Of a stretch of DNA of 64,000 nucleotides, positions 1-11,052 are shown piece after piece. Both the position numbers and the translations under genes were made by a program. The stretch spans positions 19,678 to 83,677 of the forward strand of contig JAQRGA010000354.1 of assembly GCA_029237695.1 (NCBI GenBank), written 5' to 3'. Numbering within the stretch: position 1 is the stretch's first letter; each line of letters begins with the position of its first letter. The notes beneath the pieces were generated by a model. That model ran no database searches. It was not told the origin of the DNA and saw only the letters and a program-made list of their open reading frames with translations. The stretch comes from Conchocele bisecta. Taxonomy: Eukaryota > Mollusca > Bivalvia > Lucinida > Thyasiridae.

Positions 1-444
1 CATCTGCGCAGTCTGAACTGACACTGCATGGTTTGCCTGGAGCACATGTAACGTCTCTGGCAAATAGTTTTGACCTTTATCCGCATTCGGGGGTGTGCTA
101 GAAAATCAAACTTGTGAATATTACCAAATACGATAATCCCCATCTCTCCAGCCGTAGCCGCAATCAAGGTTATTCATTAAATGATACCATCTTGCGCGTA
201 TTAATATATAGTTCATTAAGCATGAACAAACACACTCTTTTAAAATTTAGTATGTCAGCATCGACTGTCAATGCGGTTTGTTAACAGTTAGAAACTCCGT
301 AGTCGTATTGTAGAAACCTCTTACTGTTTACCCTCCCCACCGTATACATGTAGTAATTATACTTTCTGCTGGTTTCTAAACATTATCAGGATTTGCAAAC
401 CAATGTACCATCCCTGCCACGCTTTATCCACCTGTGATTATAAT
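1..444. other. Host DNA without recognised gene
   Basis: AT-rich sequence with no open frame above background and no repeat that I could match elsewhere in the window. Confidence 0.5.
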
Positions 445-680
445 ATGAGACACGCCATGCGAGTTTGTACCTTCGGACATCTGCGTAATTTCATTAAATA
501 TGTTTTACACAATTTACAATAGTTTCCGTCAGTGTCGTCAAAAGTTGACAAACTTTCAGAATACATTCAGAATAATATTCGGCGTGTACTCTGAAAGTTC
601 TGTCAAGTTTTGACTTTATTTATGAAAAATATCGTATATTTTGTAAACGTATTTAATGAAATTACGCAGATGTCCGAATA
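445..680. repeat. Foldback MITE-like element, ATCTGCGTAATTTC family
   Basis: The left arm around 473-509 (CATCTGCGTAATTTCATTAAAT) reappears inverted at about 641-678, and the inner parts (AGTTGACAAACTTTCAGA and TCTGAAAGTTCTGTCAAG) also pair, so most of the element is one long inverted repeat. A related copy lies at 50450-50575, including the flanking GAGACACGCCATGCGA stretch in inverse order. No coding capacity. Confidence 0.6.
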
Positions 681-914
681 TGTGGCTGTGACTGGAGAAA
701 TGAGGAGTATGTAAATTTTGACCAGTGTAGCTCCTGATATAACACGCATGTAGCCTGATCACAATCTAGATTGATTGTTAGAGCATGACGGATGTGTCAT
801 TGATGGAATGGCGAACAGTGGAGATCCTGATCAGACTGTGCGGATGCATAGGCTGATCTGGATCTACACTGGTCGCATCACACATAAACCCCGTATCCCC
901 AGCCACAACCACAT
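681..914. repeat. Foldback repeat, GTGACTGGAGAAATGGGGCTTATG family
   Basis: It starts with TGTGGCTGTGACTGGAGAAAT and ends with a degenerate inverse form (CCAGCCACAACCACA). Internal hallmarks are ACCAGTGTAGCTCCTGAT and GATCTACACTGGTCGC. This is the most frequent family here; other copies are at 1719-1811, 1867-1988, 4807-5031, 25603-25745, 40671-41080 and 63912-64000. The open frames crossing these copies come from the repeat. Confidence 0.65.
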
Positions 915-915
915 A

Positions 916-1131
916 CAATGGAACCCCTCTAAACCGGACACCAATAACACACCTTGGATCTTATGTTTGATTAGTTTCTTGGTCATTTATCTTAGGTGAT
1001 AATGCCTGTTCGTGATCGCATAGCACACAACTATGGCACAGAATGATACACTGCATGATTTACAGTGAAGCTTCTCTAAGCCGGACACCCTGGGGAGCTC
1101 CCAGGTTGTCGGGTTTAGAGAGGTTTCACTG
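916..1131. repeat. Pogo/Tigger-like MITE, CAGTGGAACCTCTCTAAACCGGACACC family
   Basis: The left end CAATGGAACCCCTCTAAACC and the right end GGTTTAGAGAGGTTTCACTG are inverted repeats. The middle contains a second small palindrome (GGGGAGCTCCC). The terminal motif resembles Tc1/mariner-pogo ends, which is a family-level inference. Related copies are at 31361-31525, 38951-39163, 44233-44545, 47472-47571 and 57109-57174. Confidence 0.6.
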
Positions 1132-1499
1132 GATATAGCATCTTCATTACAAAGATTCGTTCCATTCTAGGAATACTCCATGAGCATGGTCCTCCGTGAG
1201 CGGTGGGTCGACGGTCGACTGGCGTACACACCCACCGCCAACATGACCAGACTGGAACTCGATACCTCACTGATGGACCAGCTCTGGTTCCTCGACATGT
1301 ATATATTCAACGAGAAGAAGTCTAACTTTCATGACGTGACCGTTCCACCCGGCTCCTGTATATATACCCGAACGGCACGGTGCAGTCTAACGTTAGTTGC
1401 GTATTCTCTGTATATGAATTATGTTGATGAAAAACAGTAGGCACATTTGTGATTTATCATTTAGTACAGTGGAACCGTTCTAAAACAAAGACACTTGGT
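1132..1499. other. Host DNA without recognised gene
   Basis: An 86-codon open frame (1180-1440) lies here, but I recognise no domain in it and it has no supporting splice or promoter context. I do not call it a gene. Confidence 0.4.
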
Positions 1500-1725
1500 A
1501 CGATACAATAACGACACTACGATACCACGACAATACGATGATGATTGCACAATACTATGATGACAATACCACGACAGCACGATAACAGCACTACAATAAA
1601 GTATCGTCATCGTACTATCATAGCATCGTGTTCTTTTTATCGTGCTACCATATTATCGTCGTAGTGGCATCGCTGTATCTCCATCAAAACATCGTATTAT
1701 TGTAGTATTGTCATCTAGCATGACC
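1500..1725. repeat. Inverted degenerate minisatellite (CGATA/ACGACA type)
   Basis: The left half is a run of short units such as CACTACGATACCACGACAATACGATGAT. From about 1605 the same units run in reverse-complement form (TCGTCATCGTACTATCATAGCATCGTG), so the tract can fold back on itself. Confidence 0.6.
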
Positions 1726-1988
1726 GAGCTGAAGTGCGTATGCACAGGCTGATCTGTATCTACACTGGCCGCTAAACTCATAAGCACCATTGCTCCAGTC
1801 ACAACCACATGTGACTGTGACTGGAGAACATTTTTATTAATTTGTAACATTTACTTGCATAGTTGTGTCTGTGATTGGAGAAATGGGGCTTACATCATGC
1901 TTCTAACTCAGGTCTACAGGTTTGTGTTATTTGATCAGGAGCTACACTGGTCACAAATCTCATAAGCCCAATTTCACCAGTCACAGAA
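1719..1988. repeat. Two adjacent fragments of the GTGACTGGAGAAATGGGG foldback family
   Basis: 1719-1811 ends with ACTCATAAGCACCATTGCTCCAGTCACA. 1867-1988 starts with GTGATTGGAGAAATGGGGCTTA and ends with CATAAGCCCAATTTCACCAGTCACA. They are separated by about 55 bp that contain another partial copy. Confidence 0.55.
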
Positions 1989-2458
1989 AGTTGAGAAGAG
2001 GGTTTGTGTGTACATTCTAGCACAGCGTCGAACCGTTATACTTAACTTACTGGCCGACATTTCGTGCGACTTTCACGAGAGACTACATGTACTTGTAATC
2101 AGGAAGTCTGTACTTCAGACGTACTCAGTGCACCCGGCATATGTATGGTGGTCAGTAGCTGCACGTTTTCCGTTGTATAAGCAATAGGTTGCACTACATA
2201 TTAATTGCAATGCTATGTAAATGTAATGTATATTGAGTTTATGTACTTAGAATTTTGGTGGCTAGTTAGAGATATTTCGTCACTCCTATTTGCATCGCTG
2301 CGCCTTCATTACTACCTCGCGTAGAGGTGACATTGGAACCTTAAATTAAAAATGTGTTGAAAAGTAGAATTTAAAACAAATAAAAGTCGTCCCATTCGTT
2401 TCCACTTGGCGTATAAATGACGTTTACGTAATATTATACATGTATTATGAAAATCTGT

Positions 2459-2703
2459 GGGACCGTTTCACTAAGCTTCGTACGACTAACATGTATGTCA
2501 GTGCAAAATTATTGATATTCTGTAAATTTTCACATTAACAATGTTTTCTTGTAAACAATTATTGGATTTACATTGATTGAGCATAGGCTGCATATATGCA
2601 GCCTATGTTCAATAAATGTAAATCCATCAATCGAAAGTTCCAGACGATCCTAAATTTGCACGTACGAACATTTTAGTCTTACGAAGTTTAGTGAAACGGG
2701 CAC
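2459..2703. repeat. Palindromic MITE, GGGGCCGTTTCACTAAAC family, copy 1
   Basis: The ends are GGGACCGTTTCACTAAGCTTCGTACGAC and its inverse ACGAAGTTTAGTGAAACGGGC. The centre is a near-perfect palindrome around AGCATAGGCTGCATATATGCAGCCTATG. Four more copies are at 43893, 45277, 47896 and 61141. Confidence 0.75.
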
Positions 2704-4806
2704 CTGATAGTAGAAATAGTATATTGTGAGATGTAAGCAGGCAATTGGAAGACAACTACTATTTAAACATTACAAGGGCCACATAGTTCCTCTAAGGTAG
2801 ATTGTCTCAGCCGATGACCCAATCAACAATATGTACAAGTTCCTGTTCACAAATTTGTTTTTAGTAAAGTTAATTAAATATCGAGGCGACCGCATCATTT
2901 AGTCCCTGAAAAAAATCCAACATGTGGAAAATAACTGACTTATAGTTCAGACAAGTGTACAATGCTATGTCACATCCGAGCATTGGTTTTTCATTTTCAG
3001 TTAATCATTAACTGTGGTAATACACAACTTAAAAATTGGGGATTTTTTAAACTGCAAATAATATGTGAAATAAATGGAGCACACTACTGTCCTGCGATTG
3101 GCTGAGAAAAGTAGGGTGAATTATGAATGAATCTGGTTGGACGCTCCACATGACGATACACTCATGTATTCAGTGTCGTGTCGATTGGCATTTAACATAT
3201 AATGATGATAGTTGCCGTAATTGACCAGTTGTATTTAATTATATATATGTGGCATAATACACAATTATTTTATTTTCCAAAACTTTAACTCAAACTGTCG
3301 GAGAAGTCGGCGTCGCTCGTTACACCGGACAAGTGAGTGCGGAGAAGCTGCCACACACCTTCATGGCGCTCGTCTCCATGGCGATACTTTGTGGCTCCCC
3401 GGACGGAAGTTACTGGCTGGGTGACATCCACACCTACTACCCATTTTGTATTGAATATGTACATGCATTAAGAAATTACAGCAATGATGTAAAATGTGTT
3501 TGCCACACATTGACTCATTTTGTATAAAAATTCCATACACGTCATTACACTCCATTTCAGACCTATGATGATGTTTGTTATTTGTTAGTTTTGTGTGACC
3601 TCTAAAGTCGCGCAATATCGCACGCTGCAAAAACCCGAAAAATCAAATAACCCTTTTATGATATGCGCCTTCAAAACAAAACATATACATAAACAAAGCA
3701 AATTATTGTGGTGATTTAGAACGAAGTATTTTTTGCGATGTGGATCGTAGTTCCGTCATGACTAATATGAGCTCACGCGACGTCAACATGCAACAAATAT
3801 TGACCGTATTGCGTTGCATTGTAAGATAGGAAGGGACGATATAAACAAACATCTTACTGTCAATATGACTGTCACCTGACTTACCTCATGTATATAGCAT
3901 ATATAATACATAACCCGGTTGTTCAACTGAGATGTAGAACACAAACAAAATAACAAGTAGTCCTGTATTATAATAAATAAGCCTATTTGAATGTGAGTTT
4001 AATTTCATCAACATTACGTTTTAAAGAATGATGGTAATTTACTAAAAACAAAAGAAATGTGGCCTGTCAGCACACGAATGTCCACATTCGGCAGCCAAAA
4101 AAAAAATAAAAAAAAAAGGCACAATTAAAAATACAAACGGGGGAGGATTCAAACTGTTTTCATATTAAACACGTTCAATTCCATAAACGTTCAATCATAA
4201 ATTTAATTCAGACATTGACCTGGGGTTTAGTTTGGGGCCAATGATCGTGGATTGGCCACAGCCTCCCTCACCATTCGGTGGCGGGGTCATAAAAAGGCAC
4301 GTGGAGTTTGTTTGGTAGTATAATCACTTTATCATGTTAAGTGCATTTTCCGACCGATATACCATTAAAACAAGTCCATCAGTCACATTGTACGACAAAA
4401 GTCATGTGGTATCTGGACATATTCTAAGATCAACAATTCCGCATAAATTCTCCTAACAAGGAACAGAGATGGGCTAGAAATCACGAATTGTGACCTACAT
4501 ACAGTAACTCTGTGACATCTGCAAGTTTGTTCCCCGCTCTCTATTGCAGTTAACAATGTGTCGTATCTCCCACCACAATTGTGCAGCTGAAGCTAGAAAC
4601 CTTCGCGGCCATCTTGGATATATTTTTTTAATTTACACAAAACAGTATGAGTATGATGATCTTTCTGATGCTAATGTCGTGATCTGTGCAAGATTTTAAT
4701 GCTTTTATTGGAAATTACTAAAATTTCATTTCATTCCATTTCAAATTGTTTTTCAACATACTTGAAAATAGATCAATGACTGCACATGCATATTTTTAAT
4801 AATATG
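2704..4806. other. Host DNA without recognised gene
   Basis: AT-rich DNA with two short overlapping opposite-strand open frames around 3333-3630 and an A-rich run at 4097-4120. I see no domain, tRNA or repeated element that I can support. Confidence 0.4.
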
Positions 4807-5031
4807 TCTGGAGAAATGGGGCTTATGTTTTTGCGAACAGTGTAGATCCAGATCAGCCTGTGCATCCACTGACAGTCTGATCAGGAATCTGCACGGTTCG
4901 CCATCCATCAAGTTAAGCACCCGTCAAGCAAAATAGATCGTTATCAGACTACAGGAGTGTGCTATTGTATCAGAAGCTACACAGGTCGCATATTCCATAA
5001 GCTCCGTTGTTTCTCCAGTCTGTCACAAACT
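4807..5031. repeat. Foldback repeat, GTGACTGGAGAAATGGGG family
   Basis: TCTGGAGAAATGGGGCTTATG at the left pairs with CATAAGCTCCGTTGTTTCTCCAG at the right. It contains AGTGTAGATCCAGATCAGCC and an inverted GATCAGGAATCTGCACGGTTCGCC. Confidence 0.65.
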
Positions 5032-8000
5032 ACATCAGACATGCCGAAGCACTTAAAGTTGTCGCGCTCTATTATTCTCGTTAAGTCGCTACTCGAAAGC
5101 TACAAATGCGATTCAATATAATTACAGAGAAATTTCAGATTAAATTATTCCATATTATATATTGGTTGATTGTTGTGAAATGCCAAAAATACAGTGAGAT
5201 TGAGCGTCAGTAAATCTCTTATAGAATTGTGAGAATTTTAGACATTTCTTAAATTATATTAAAAGCCATGATTTCTAAAAGCAGAACTATAAGTTAATGC
5301 TACCCTTGGCATGACGAGTGCAAATATTGATTTACAGGTGGTTGTAGCACCCACACAAAGCATTCTCATCTGTGTAGTCTGATCAGGCCTTGTCCCACCC
5401 CCCCCCGTTTCCTTAGCATGGCCAGACATTTTCCAATTGATGGCAGCAACATACTATTTCTCTATGTCATTTGCCAGGATAGCGGGGATAGTTGTTGCTA
5501 CGGCTGGAGAAATTAGGCTTATTGTTATTTGTGACCAGTGTAGCTCCTGATCAAATGCCATTTCTTCATTTGGTACCGTACGAATTTATGATTAGGTTTG
5601 GGCGTTAAACAACAGATATTTCAGTTTGTTTCCATACGAGGTTGTGTCCGACCTCGGAAACCAGCTATAAATCCTCTTCTATAATATGTTCAACCCTTTC
5701 AACACTAAGCAACTGGAATGGACTGTGATATGGTAATTTTCCGACCAATACAAACCGTCATTAATCCATGTTTTCAGACTAGTACATTTATGAAAAGGGG
5801 CTATGTTTTGTTCTAAAAAATAGAAAATTTCATAAAGTGCAGATCCTGATGAAATTTTGCTGAACACGTAGACCCTGATCATCCCATGAATATCAATGTT
5901 GTCTGTCCTGTGCCAAATGTTTGGTTGACTTTGAGCTACACATCAACATGTAGCCATCGTCAACTGTTAGTTAATATCATCACAACCGTGTATCAATGTC
6001 GGCACACAAAAAAAAACGAAAAACAATGTTACGATATAAAGATGTTTTAGTCAGTGTAGCCCCATATCAGTACATCCACATCCACATCGTCACGGCCGGG
6101 TGTCCGTCCATCGTATGTCCGTAGTTCGTCCTTCACGTTTAAGCGATATATATCGTTATCATGCTACAGGAGTGTGTTATTTGATCATGTCAGACGTCCC
6201 ATTATATGCCAGATTTTACCGCCAATCATTCGACATTACATACAGAGGGAATGGCATGCTGCCGTGTGCATATAATGAGGAGACGTTTCCCAATCTTTGG
6301 GTGTGTTATTGATGCAATTGGTACGATTTTATGTATGATTAAAACATTTCACTGTCAGCCGTAACACGCTTCTGTGGCCGTACATGTCTATGGGTTTTAT
6401 CTCCCATATAGCGTCTCCAGTATTTCATACATTCACCAATCACTGGTTCTGCTCTCCGCACCGGACGTAAAATGTTTCATGTAGAAAAATGTACGGTTTC
6501 CTGACGAGGATTGCCACTCACTTTCCTTAGAGATATAACATAAAGGCAGTTTTCGTCTAGTAACCGGCGCACATTGCTTGCACCGGTTACTAAACGAACA
6601 TGTGTTTTCAGCATGTTCTACCGCATCAGAATAAGGGGCGTATTGCTATATTGACCATTGTAGAGATGAATCGAGTGTGCTATACTCAGTGACCGCATTC
6701 CGGTACGCCGCTTCCGGCGGATTTTGAGATGATTCTACTGGTTGTGTCATGCTGGCCGAATTTACGATGCTTGTGACGATCATGGCAACCAAGTGCAGTG
6801 GGATCACGGTCTACGTTGTTCGCCATGATAGACCATCAGTGACTAATGCTGAATACCGCTATCGAACATAAGTGGTTAATCATGGTCGACACTAGATTAT
6901 TCACTGCGCTTTATTTCCATTACCGTTGTTGATAGCTTCCACTTTACAATGACTTTATTCTGTTTCTATCGGGCGTTATCATAAGGGCGACACTGACGGC
7001 GTCCATAGGCAGGAGCGGAAGACGAAGTTTGCATTTCGCTCTAGCGCTGGTTCAACGGACATGCCATTACCGCCAAATTCCTATTAGTCGATACTATACA
7101 TATTAATATATATGAACAAGTGTACAAAAACTCGGACAGGTTTCTGTGAAAGAGACAGTAATCCATGACGGAGGTAGCCCTCTTCTTCCACTGACCCACT
7201 GACCCATTTACTTGATATTTAGATAACACGTAGTTAGAAGCGGGTCGGTGTGACATTCACTCCCAGCCCACCCTGATATGTGCTGTGACTAGAGAAATGG
7301 GGCTTATGTGTAGCTCCTGATCAAATATCACTCCCAGTAAGTCGATACCTATCAATATTGATTGATTAAAGCATGTCAGGCGCTTTATTGATATAATGGC
7401 GAACAGTGTAGATCTAGATCAGAATGTACGGACATTGGTCGCAAAACCCTTGCGCAGGCTAATCTGGGTCTTCACTTGTCGCTAATTCAACCTGTATGTC
7501 TGGTGGGTCACATTTATATACAAACATTGGACATATGACATTGGATGAATAAATGTTTTGGTGTTGTCATTCCTCTCCGGTTTAGAGATAACAACACATT
7601 GGTGAACACGTAGATGAAGATCGCGGAACCTCTGTAAACCGCACACCGTGAATAATCTGGGTGCTGTGAATGGTGGATTGGCTGCCCTGTAACATACCTC
7701 ACACTATGCATGTATTGTGTGTTCAACTGGTGTACATTACGCACACCGCTCACTGCCAGCCACATTTCACTAAATCTGTGTCAATGTTGTTGCAATATAT
7801 ACACGTGAGTAGAATCCCACCTGCTGATGACGCCGTCCTCATCACTGGAGCAGATAGTTTGGGGCGTGTCTCAAATATCTGCTCCAGTTATGAAGGCGAC
7901 GTAATATGTTATCTCACACTAACTACAATGCTACAGCTATTAGGACGGCGCCAACGACTAGTCGTACGATACAATATAGGCAATATACGGGTGACATGAT

Positions 8001-8034
8001 GAACCCTATCCGTCGACTGACAAAATACATCTAA
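5032..8034. other. Host DNA with scattered repeat fragments
   Basis: It contains fragments of the GTGACTGGAGAAAT family near 5498-5556 and 7270-7482, and a fragment of the repeat also seen at 48866-49110 (5689-5880). A short hairpin at about 6555-6597 pairs GTCTAGTAACCGG with CCGGTTACTAAACG. Open frames up to 109 codons occur without recognisable domains. Confidence 0.45.
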
Positions 8035-8039
8035 CACAG
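8035..8039. repeat. Left target-site duplication of the Polinton
   Basis: CACAG immediately precedes the element and recurs directly after it at 24361-24365. Polintons usually duplicate 6 bp; the sixth base (A on the left, T on the right) differs, so the duplication is either 5 bp or 6 bp with one later change. Confidence 0.75.
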
Positions 8040-8040
8040 A

Positions 8041-8104
8041 GTAGTATATAGGGAGTCAAAATGATACCACCTACGGTGGTATCATTTATAACCCTATATA
8101 CTAC
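8041..8104. other. Terminal hairpin of the left TIR
   Basis: GTAGTATATAGGG (8041-8053) is perfectly inverted as CCCTATATACTAC (8092-8104). Inside it AAATGATACCACC (8059-8071) is perfectly inverted as GGTGGTATCATTT (8075-8087) around a TAC loop. The whole 64 bp can fold into one interrupted stem. The same structure is at 24296-24359. Confidence 0.9.
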
Positions 8105-8388
8105 CCCCACCACCCCCGAAAAACCAAAAATTGGTTAACGAGGAAATTATCTCCCGACAGCAAATCATGACAATTGGTGTCATAAATACCTCATGTTTTT
8201 TTTCACGTCCAATTGAACATATAAATCCCATAGGTTATATACGCCAGAAATAGAAAATCCGTGGCAAATCTGTAATGCGCCGGAGGGAAAAAAAAAAGAG
8301 AAATGTTTGTTCAATTGGGATTTTGCATAATTCTATACGTCCGCGCGTGATAGTTTATATTTCGTATTTTCCTCCTCCAATATAGCTA

Positions 8389-9055
8389 CAGTAGAACTTC
8401 GATAACTAGAACAGGTCTGGCTCGAACACCATGGAAAACTCGAACTGGTTCGACAGTCCCGGCAAATTTCCTATATAATTCATGTAATAAAACACCTTAA
8501 ACTCGAACTATGAATTACTCGAACAGTCGAACCTGTGGATTAGTCCCGTGGACGGTCAAACAGTGGTAATTACCGCTAATAACTCGAACAGGTAAGTCTG
8601 TCATCAGCTGTTTGTCTAACGAGGTGCGAATTCCACCATTGCGGGCGGTCGCGTTGAGTAGTTTCCCTTGACGCGGGATGACATTAAATCACGAATCGCA
8701 AACAATAGCGGCGTGAATTACGGGCGTTATGATGTCCACGCTATGTGTTATGAACAAACGTTTACTTAAATTTAACCTTGACAGAAGATGTGCCAATAAC
8801 AAACAAACCGAGATCATGGAATTCTTCAGGCGTTAATTTATAGTGTTATAATTGTATACTGACATTGTTTCGTTTATATTTTCCGTTTGTATATTTATAC
8901 AATGGCATGTCACATCGGTCATCTCATATATTCACATAAGTGACTTTATTGACTGAATGTGACAGTACATTTTTGAAACTTCATTCCCTCGAACTATGCA
9001 TCGCTCGAACTCAAACTCGATTCCGTTGCCGGTTCGAGCGATCGAAGTTCTACTG
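8389..9055. mobile_element. 667-bp TA-flanked foldback DNA element inserted in the left TIR
   Basis: It starts CAGTAGAACTTCGATAACTAG and ends CGAGCGATCGAAGTTCTACTG, flanked by TA on both sides (8387-8388 and 9056-9057). The right Polinton TIR carries the uninterrupted site AATATAGCTAATTGATTTC in inverse orientation, which fixes the insertion boundaries. Internal sequence is rich in CTCGAAC words and has no long open frame, so it is non-autonomous. The TA duplication and the terminal motif suggest the pogo/Tigger branch of Tc1/mariner (inference). Confidence 0.88.
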
Positions 9056-9092
9056 TAATTGATTTCTACGATGTCGAATTGTAGTCCAATTA

Positions 9093-9150
9093 TATTGGTG
9101 TCGTAAATACCTTATGTTTTTTTCATGTCCAATTGAACATATAAATTTAA
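9093..9150 (+). promoter_or_regulatory. Promoter-like box upstream of the left-end gene
   Basis: TCATGTCCAATTGAACATATAAATTTAA lies at about 9123-9150, roughly 30-55 bp before the ATG at 9178. It repeats a stretch of the TIR (8175-8228) and a box at 23503-23540. The T-run, the CACGTCCAATTGAA core and the ATATAAA stretch are shared. A promoter role is inferred from position. Confidence 0.55.
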
Positions 9151-9177
9151 TACGTTATAATAAAATATTATAACAAA

Positions 9178-9534
9178 ATGGATAATAAAATACACAACGA
9201 ATTGGACGTTTGTAATGACTTGGATGAAGAATTTTACGCTGTTGTTTCTACAGTATTAAAACACGGTAAAATGACAATACTATGTGATATCGAATACATG
9301 AAATATCAGCGTAATTTATTACGCTGCGATAAAAACGTTGCATTTACAATATTAAACCGGCAATTATGTCGCCGGTATAAGTATCAAATTTATGTAATGA
9401 AGCGACTAAATAGGGTCGGAGAAACACTACCGAAACATTATCAAACTAATTTTATAAAACAGTTTAAAATCAAAGATTCGTTTACGGATATGCGTTTCTA
9501 CAATATCGCTTTTAACGAAGAAATTGGAAATTAA
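9178..9534 (+). CDS. Small Polinton left-end protein of unknown function
   Basis: An intact 118-codon frame starting at ATG 9178, the first gene inside the left TIR and directly downstream of the repeated CACGTCCAATTGAA box. The product is hydrophilic, acidic at the N-terminus and Lys/Arg/Tyr-rich in the middle, with no signal peptide, membrane segment or zinc ligands. I do not recognise the family. It has a degraded tandem copy directly downstream, which supports it as a real gene. By position next to a TIR promoter it may be an early accessory gene; that is inference. Confidence 0.6.
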   Translation: MDNKIHNELDVCNDLDEEFYAVVSTVLKHGKMTILCDIEYMKYQRNLLRCDKNVAFTILNRQLCRRYKYQIYVMKRLNRVGETLPKHYQTNFIKQFKIKDSFTDMRFYNIAFNEEIGN

Positions 9535-9587
9535 AATTATTAGAAGAAATTGGAAATTGAACAGAAAAAAAACAACTATTAGAGAAA

Positions 9588-9959
9588 ATGGATAATACAA
9601 TACAATTGGAATTGAAATTTTTTAATAACTGTGTTGAAGAAGTTTACGAAGCTTATGGGGGTTATAATCCTATATATTAATTATATAAAATAAGAACACT
9701 AGGCGATATCGAATACATGAAATACCAGCGTAATTTATTACGCTCCGATAAAAACGTTGCATTTACAATATTATACCGGCAATTATGTCAACTATACAAG
9801 AGGCAAATACAAACATTAAGACGGATAATGCGTATCGGATATGAAACTAAGGTGTATTATATTAAAATTGTTTAAATCCAACGATTTATTTACGAATATA
9901 CATTTCTACGATATCGCTTATAAAGATATTGAAAAAATTATTAAAAACAGAACTAATTA
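9588..9959 (+). pseudogene. Broken tandem copy of the 118-aa left-end gene
   Basis: From ATG 9588 the sequence parallels the gene at 9178: it starts with the same MDN residues and repeats the stretch around DIEYMKYQRNLLR and the following KNVAFTI almost unchanged. An in-frame TAA near 9678 and later indels break it. The conserved block is about 90 bp and is far better preserved than the ends, so the duplication is either recent with ragged ends or was under selection for a while. The remainder to 9959 is AT-rich and ends in TTAATTAATT. Confidence 0.7.
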
Positions 9960-10241
9960 ATTAATTTTAATAAAATATTATATATTTTCACCAACAAAGT
10001 TAGGTTTATATACGAGACTAAACACAGTTCATTGTCGGGACGCCGGCACTAATATCTCAACAGTGAGATAGGTTTCGCCACATGTACTTCACTCTGGCCG
10101 CTCTACACATTATAGCGGATGGAGGTAATGAAGAGGAGGGTCCGCTGTATCGGTCCAATGATGGGGTGGAGGAGATGTGAGCGTGACACATCCCACTAAG
10201 CCAAAAAAACGAGAAGAGAAGAGATTTAAAGCGAAGGCTAA
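9960..10241. other. Short region with possible gene remnants
   Basis: No intact gene. On the plus strand a 32-codon frame from 10082 is followed in another frame by a Lys/Arg-rich tail that ends at about 10246, which would suit the 3' end of a broken gene converging on the penton-like gene. On the minus strand a 44-codon frame (ending 10057) lies downstream of the AATTTTGAAAAAATTAAG box. I cannot decide between them. Confidence 0.3.
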
Positions 10242-10270
10242 ATAATTTTCTTAATTTTTTCAAAATTATT
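10242..10270 (-). promoter_or_regulatory. AATTTTGAAAAAATTAAGAAAA box, copy 1
   Basis: Read on the minus strand the sequence is AATAATTTTGAAAAAATTAA followed by GAAAATTATTT. Near-identical boxes occur at 15961-15986 and 16221-16246 on the plus strand. This copy sits just beyond the stop of the penton-like gene and points toward 10240-10057. Confidence 0.45.
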
Positions 10271-10272
10271 AA

Positions 10273-11052
10273 TCAATTTGAAATTTCTAGGACTACCGAA
10301 ATCGGGTAATCGTTCTTCAACTCTCGCCCTTTATCATCAAGAATAGAAATCTTCAACTCGTGGATGTGTCCCGATTCCAAAACTTTCATCTCGGGGTGTG
10401 GGAAATCTAAGGTCACAGTCTCGCCATAGAAACAGTCGCTGGCGGGCACAGTTTTCAGTAATGTGCTGGGAGTGCCGTCTACCGTGTTGTACGATGTGTT
10501 CACCCAATCCAGGTGCACCCTGAGAGTTTTCGTGAAGGCGAAGTTTACTGGGGTATCGCCGCGGTGATAACCCACGGGGAAGACAAAGTGCAACGGGAAC
10601 ACTCGCCCTTCATCCTCGTTGTAAGGGGGTGCAAATTTAAATCCTAACATTGAGGCCAACCCCGGAGTGATCTTTATTTTTTTATCAACGGACAATGTCG
10701 CAATCCCCGTGGCTTTTGAGACTGTGAGAGTGACATTATCAGGCATATTCCTTGCGATTAAAGCTTGGACATCTCTGAAACCCCAAAGGCCAGGACGTAC
10801 TGCGACAGCTGATTCCCGAATGCGTCTCTCTACTTCTGCAGGACTATCGGCGGTCTCTAGATCTAGACCATCTACGGAAAAGATAACCTCTGGCCGTTCT
10901 AATCCGGAGATATCCTTGTCCATTTCAATGTTTTTCCACCCAACCGTGAACGTGATTGATCTAAGGCCTACCCGGCGTTTTCCGCAGCAGTTGTCTATTA
11001 ATTTTTGAAGTTCACAACTCTCTTTTTGAACATTAGTTATAGTAGCAAACAT
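10273..11052 (-). CDS. Penton-like minor capsid protein of the Polinton
   Basis: A 259-aa intact frame from ATG at 11052 (the open frame extends upstream only through non-ATG codons). The C-terminal half has the pattern I associate with Polinton minor capsid proteins: a strand near LRVHLDWVN, a Leu-rich turn (PSTLLKTVPA), then a HELKISILDDKGREL strand-turn and a final hydrophobic strand. The predicted role is the single-jelly-roll protein at capsid vertices. It converges on the left-end genes and diverges from the 416-aa gene. The call rests on recalled family pattern and context and has no alignment behind it. Confidence 0.65.
   Translation of the reverse strand: MFATITNVQKESCELQKLIDNCCGKRRVGLRSITFTVGWKNIEMDKDISGLERPEVIFSVDGLDLETADSPAEVERRIRESAVAVRPGLWGFRDVQALIARNMPDNVTLTVSKATGIATLSVDKKIKITPGLASMLGFKFAPPYNEDEGRVFPLHFVFPVGYHRGDTPVNFAFTKTLRVHLDWVNTSYNTVDGTPSTLLKTVPASDCFYGETVTLDFPHPEMKVLESGHIHELKISILDDKGRELKNDYPISVVLEISN

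Larger units (their letters stand above)
8040..9104. repeat. Left terminal inverted repeat of the Polinton (interrupted)
   Basis: 8040-8388 and 9058-9104 together match the inverse of 23969-24360 almost base for base, apart from small changes such as the A-run near 8288. The two parts are separated by an inserted 667-bp element. The repeat contains the terminal hairpin, a CACGTCCAATTGAACATATAAAT box at about 8204-8226 and several CCAATT-rich palindromes. Confidence 0.93.

Noticed and set aside
10667..11008. Plus-strand 113-codon frame
   Set aside because: It lies entirely antisense to the intact penton-like gene and has no family features.
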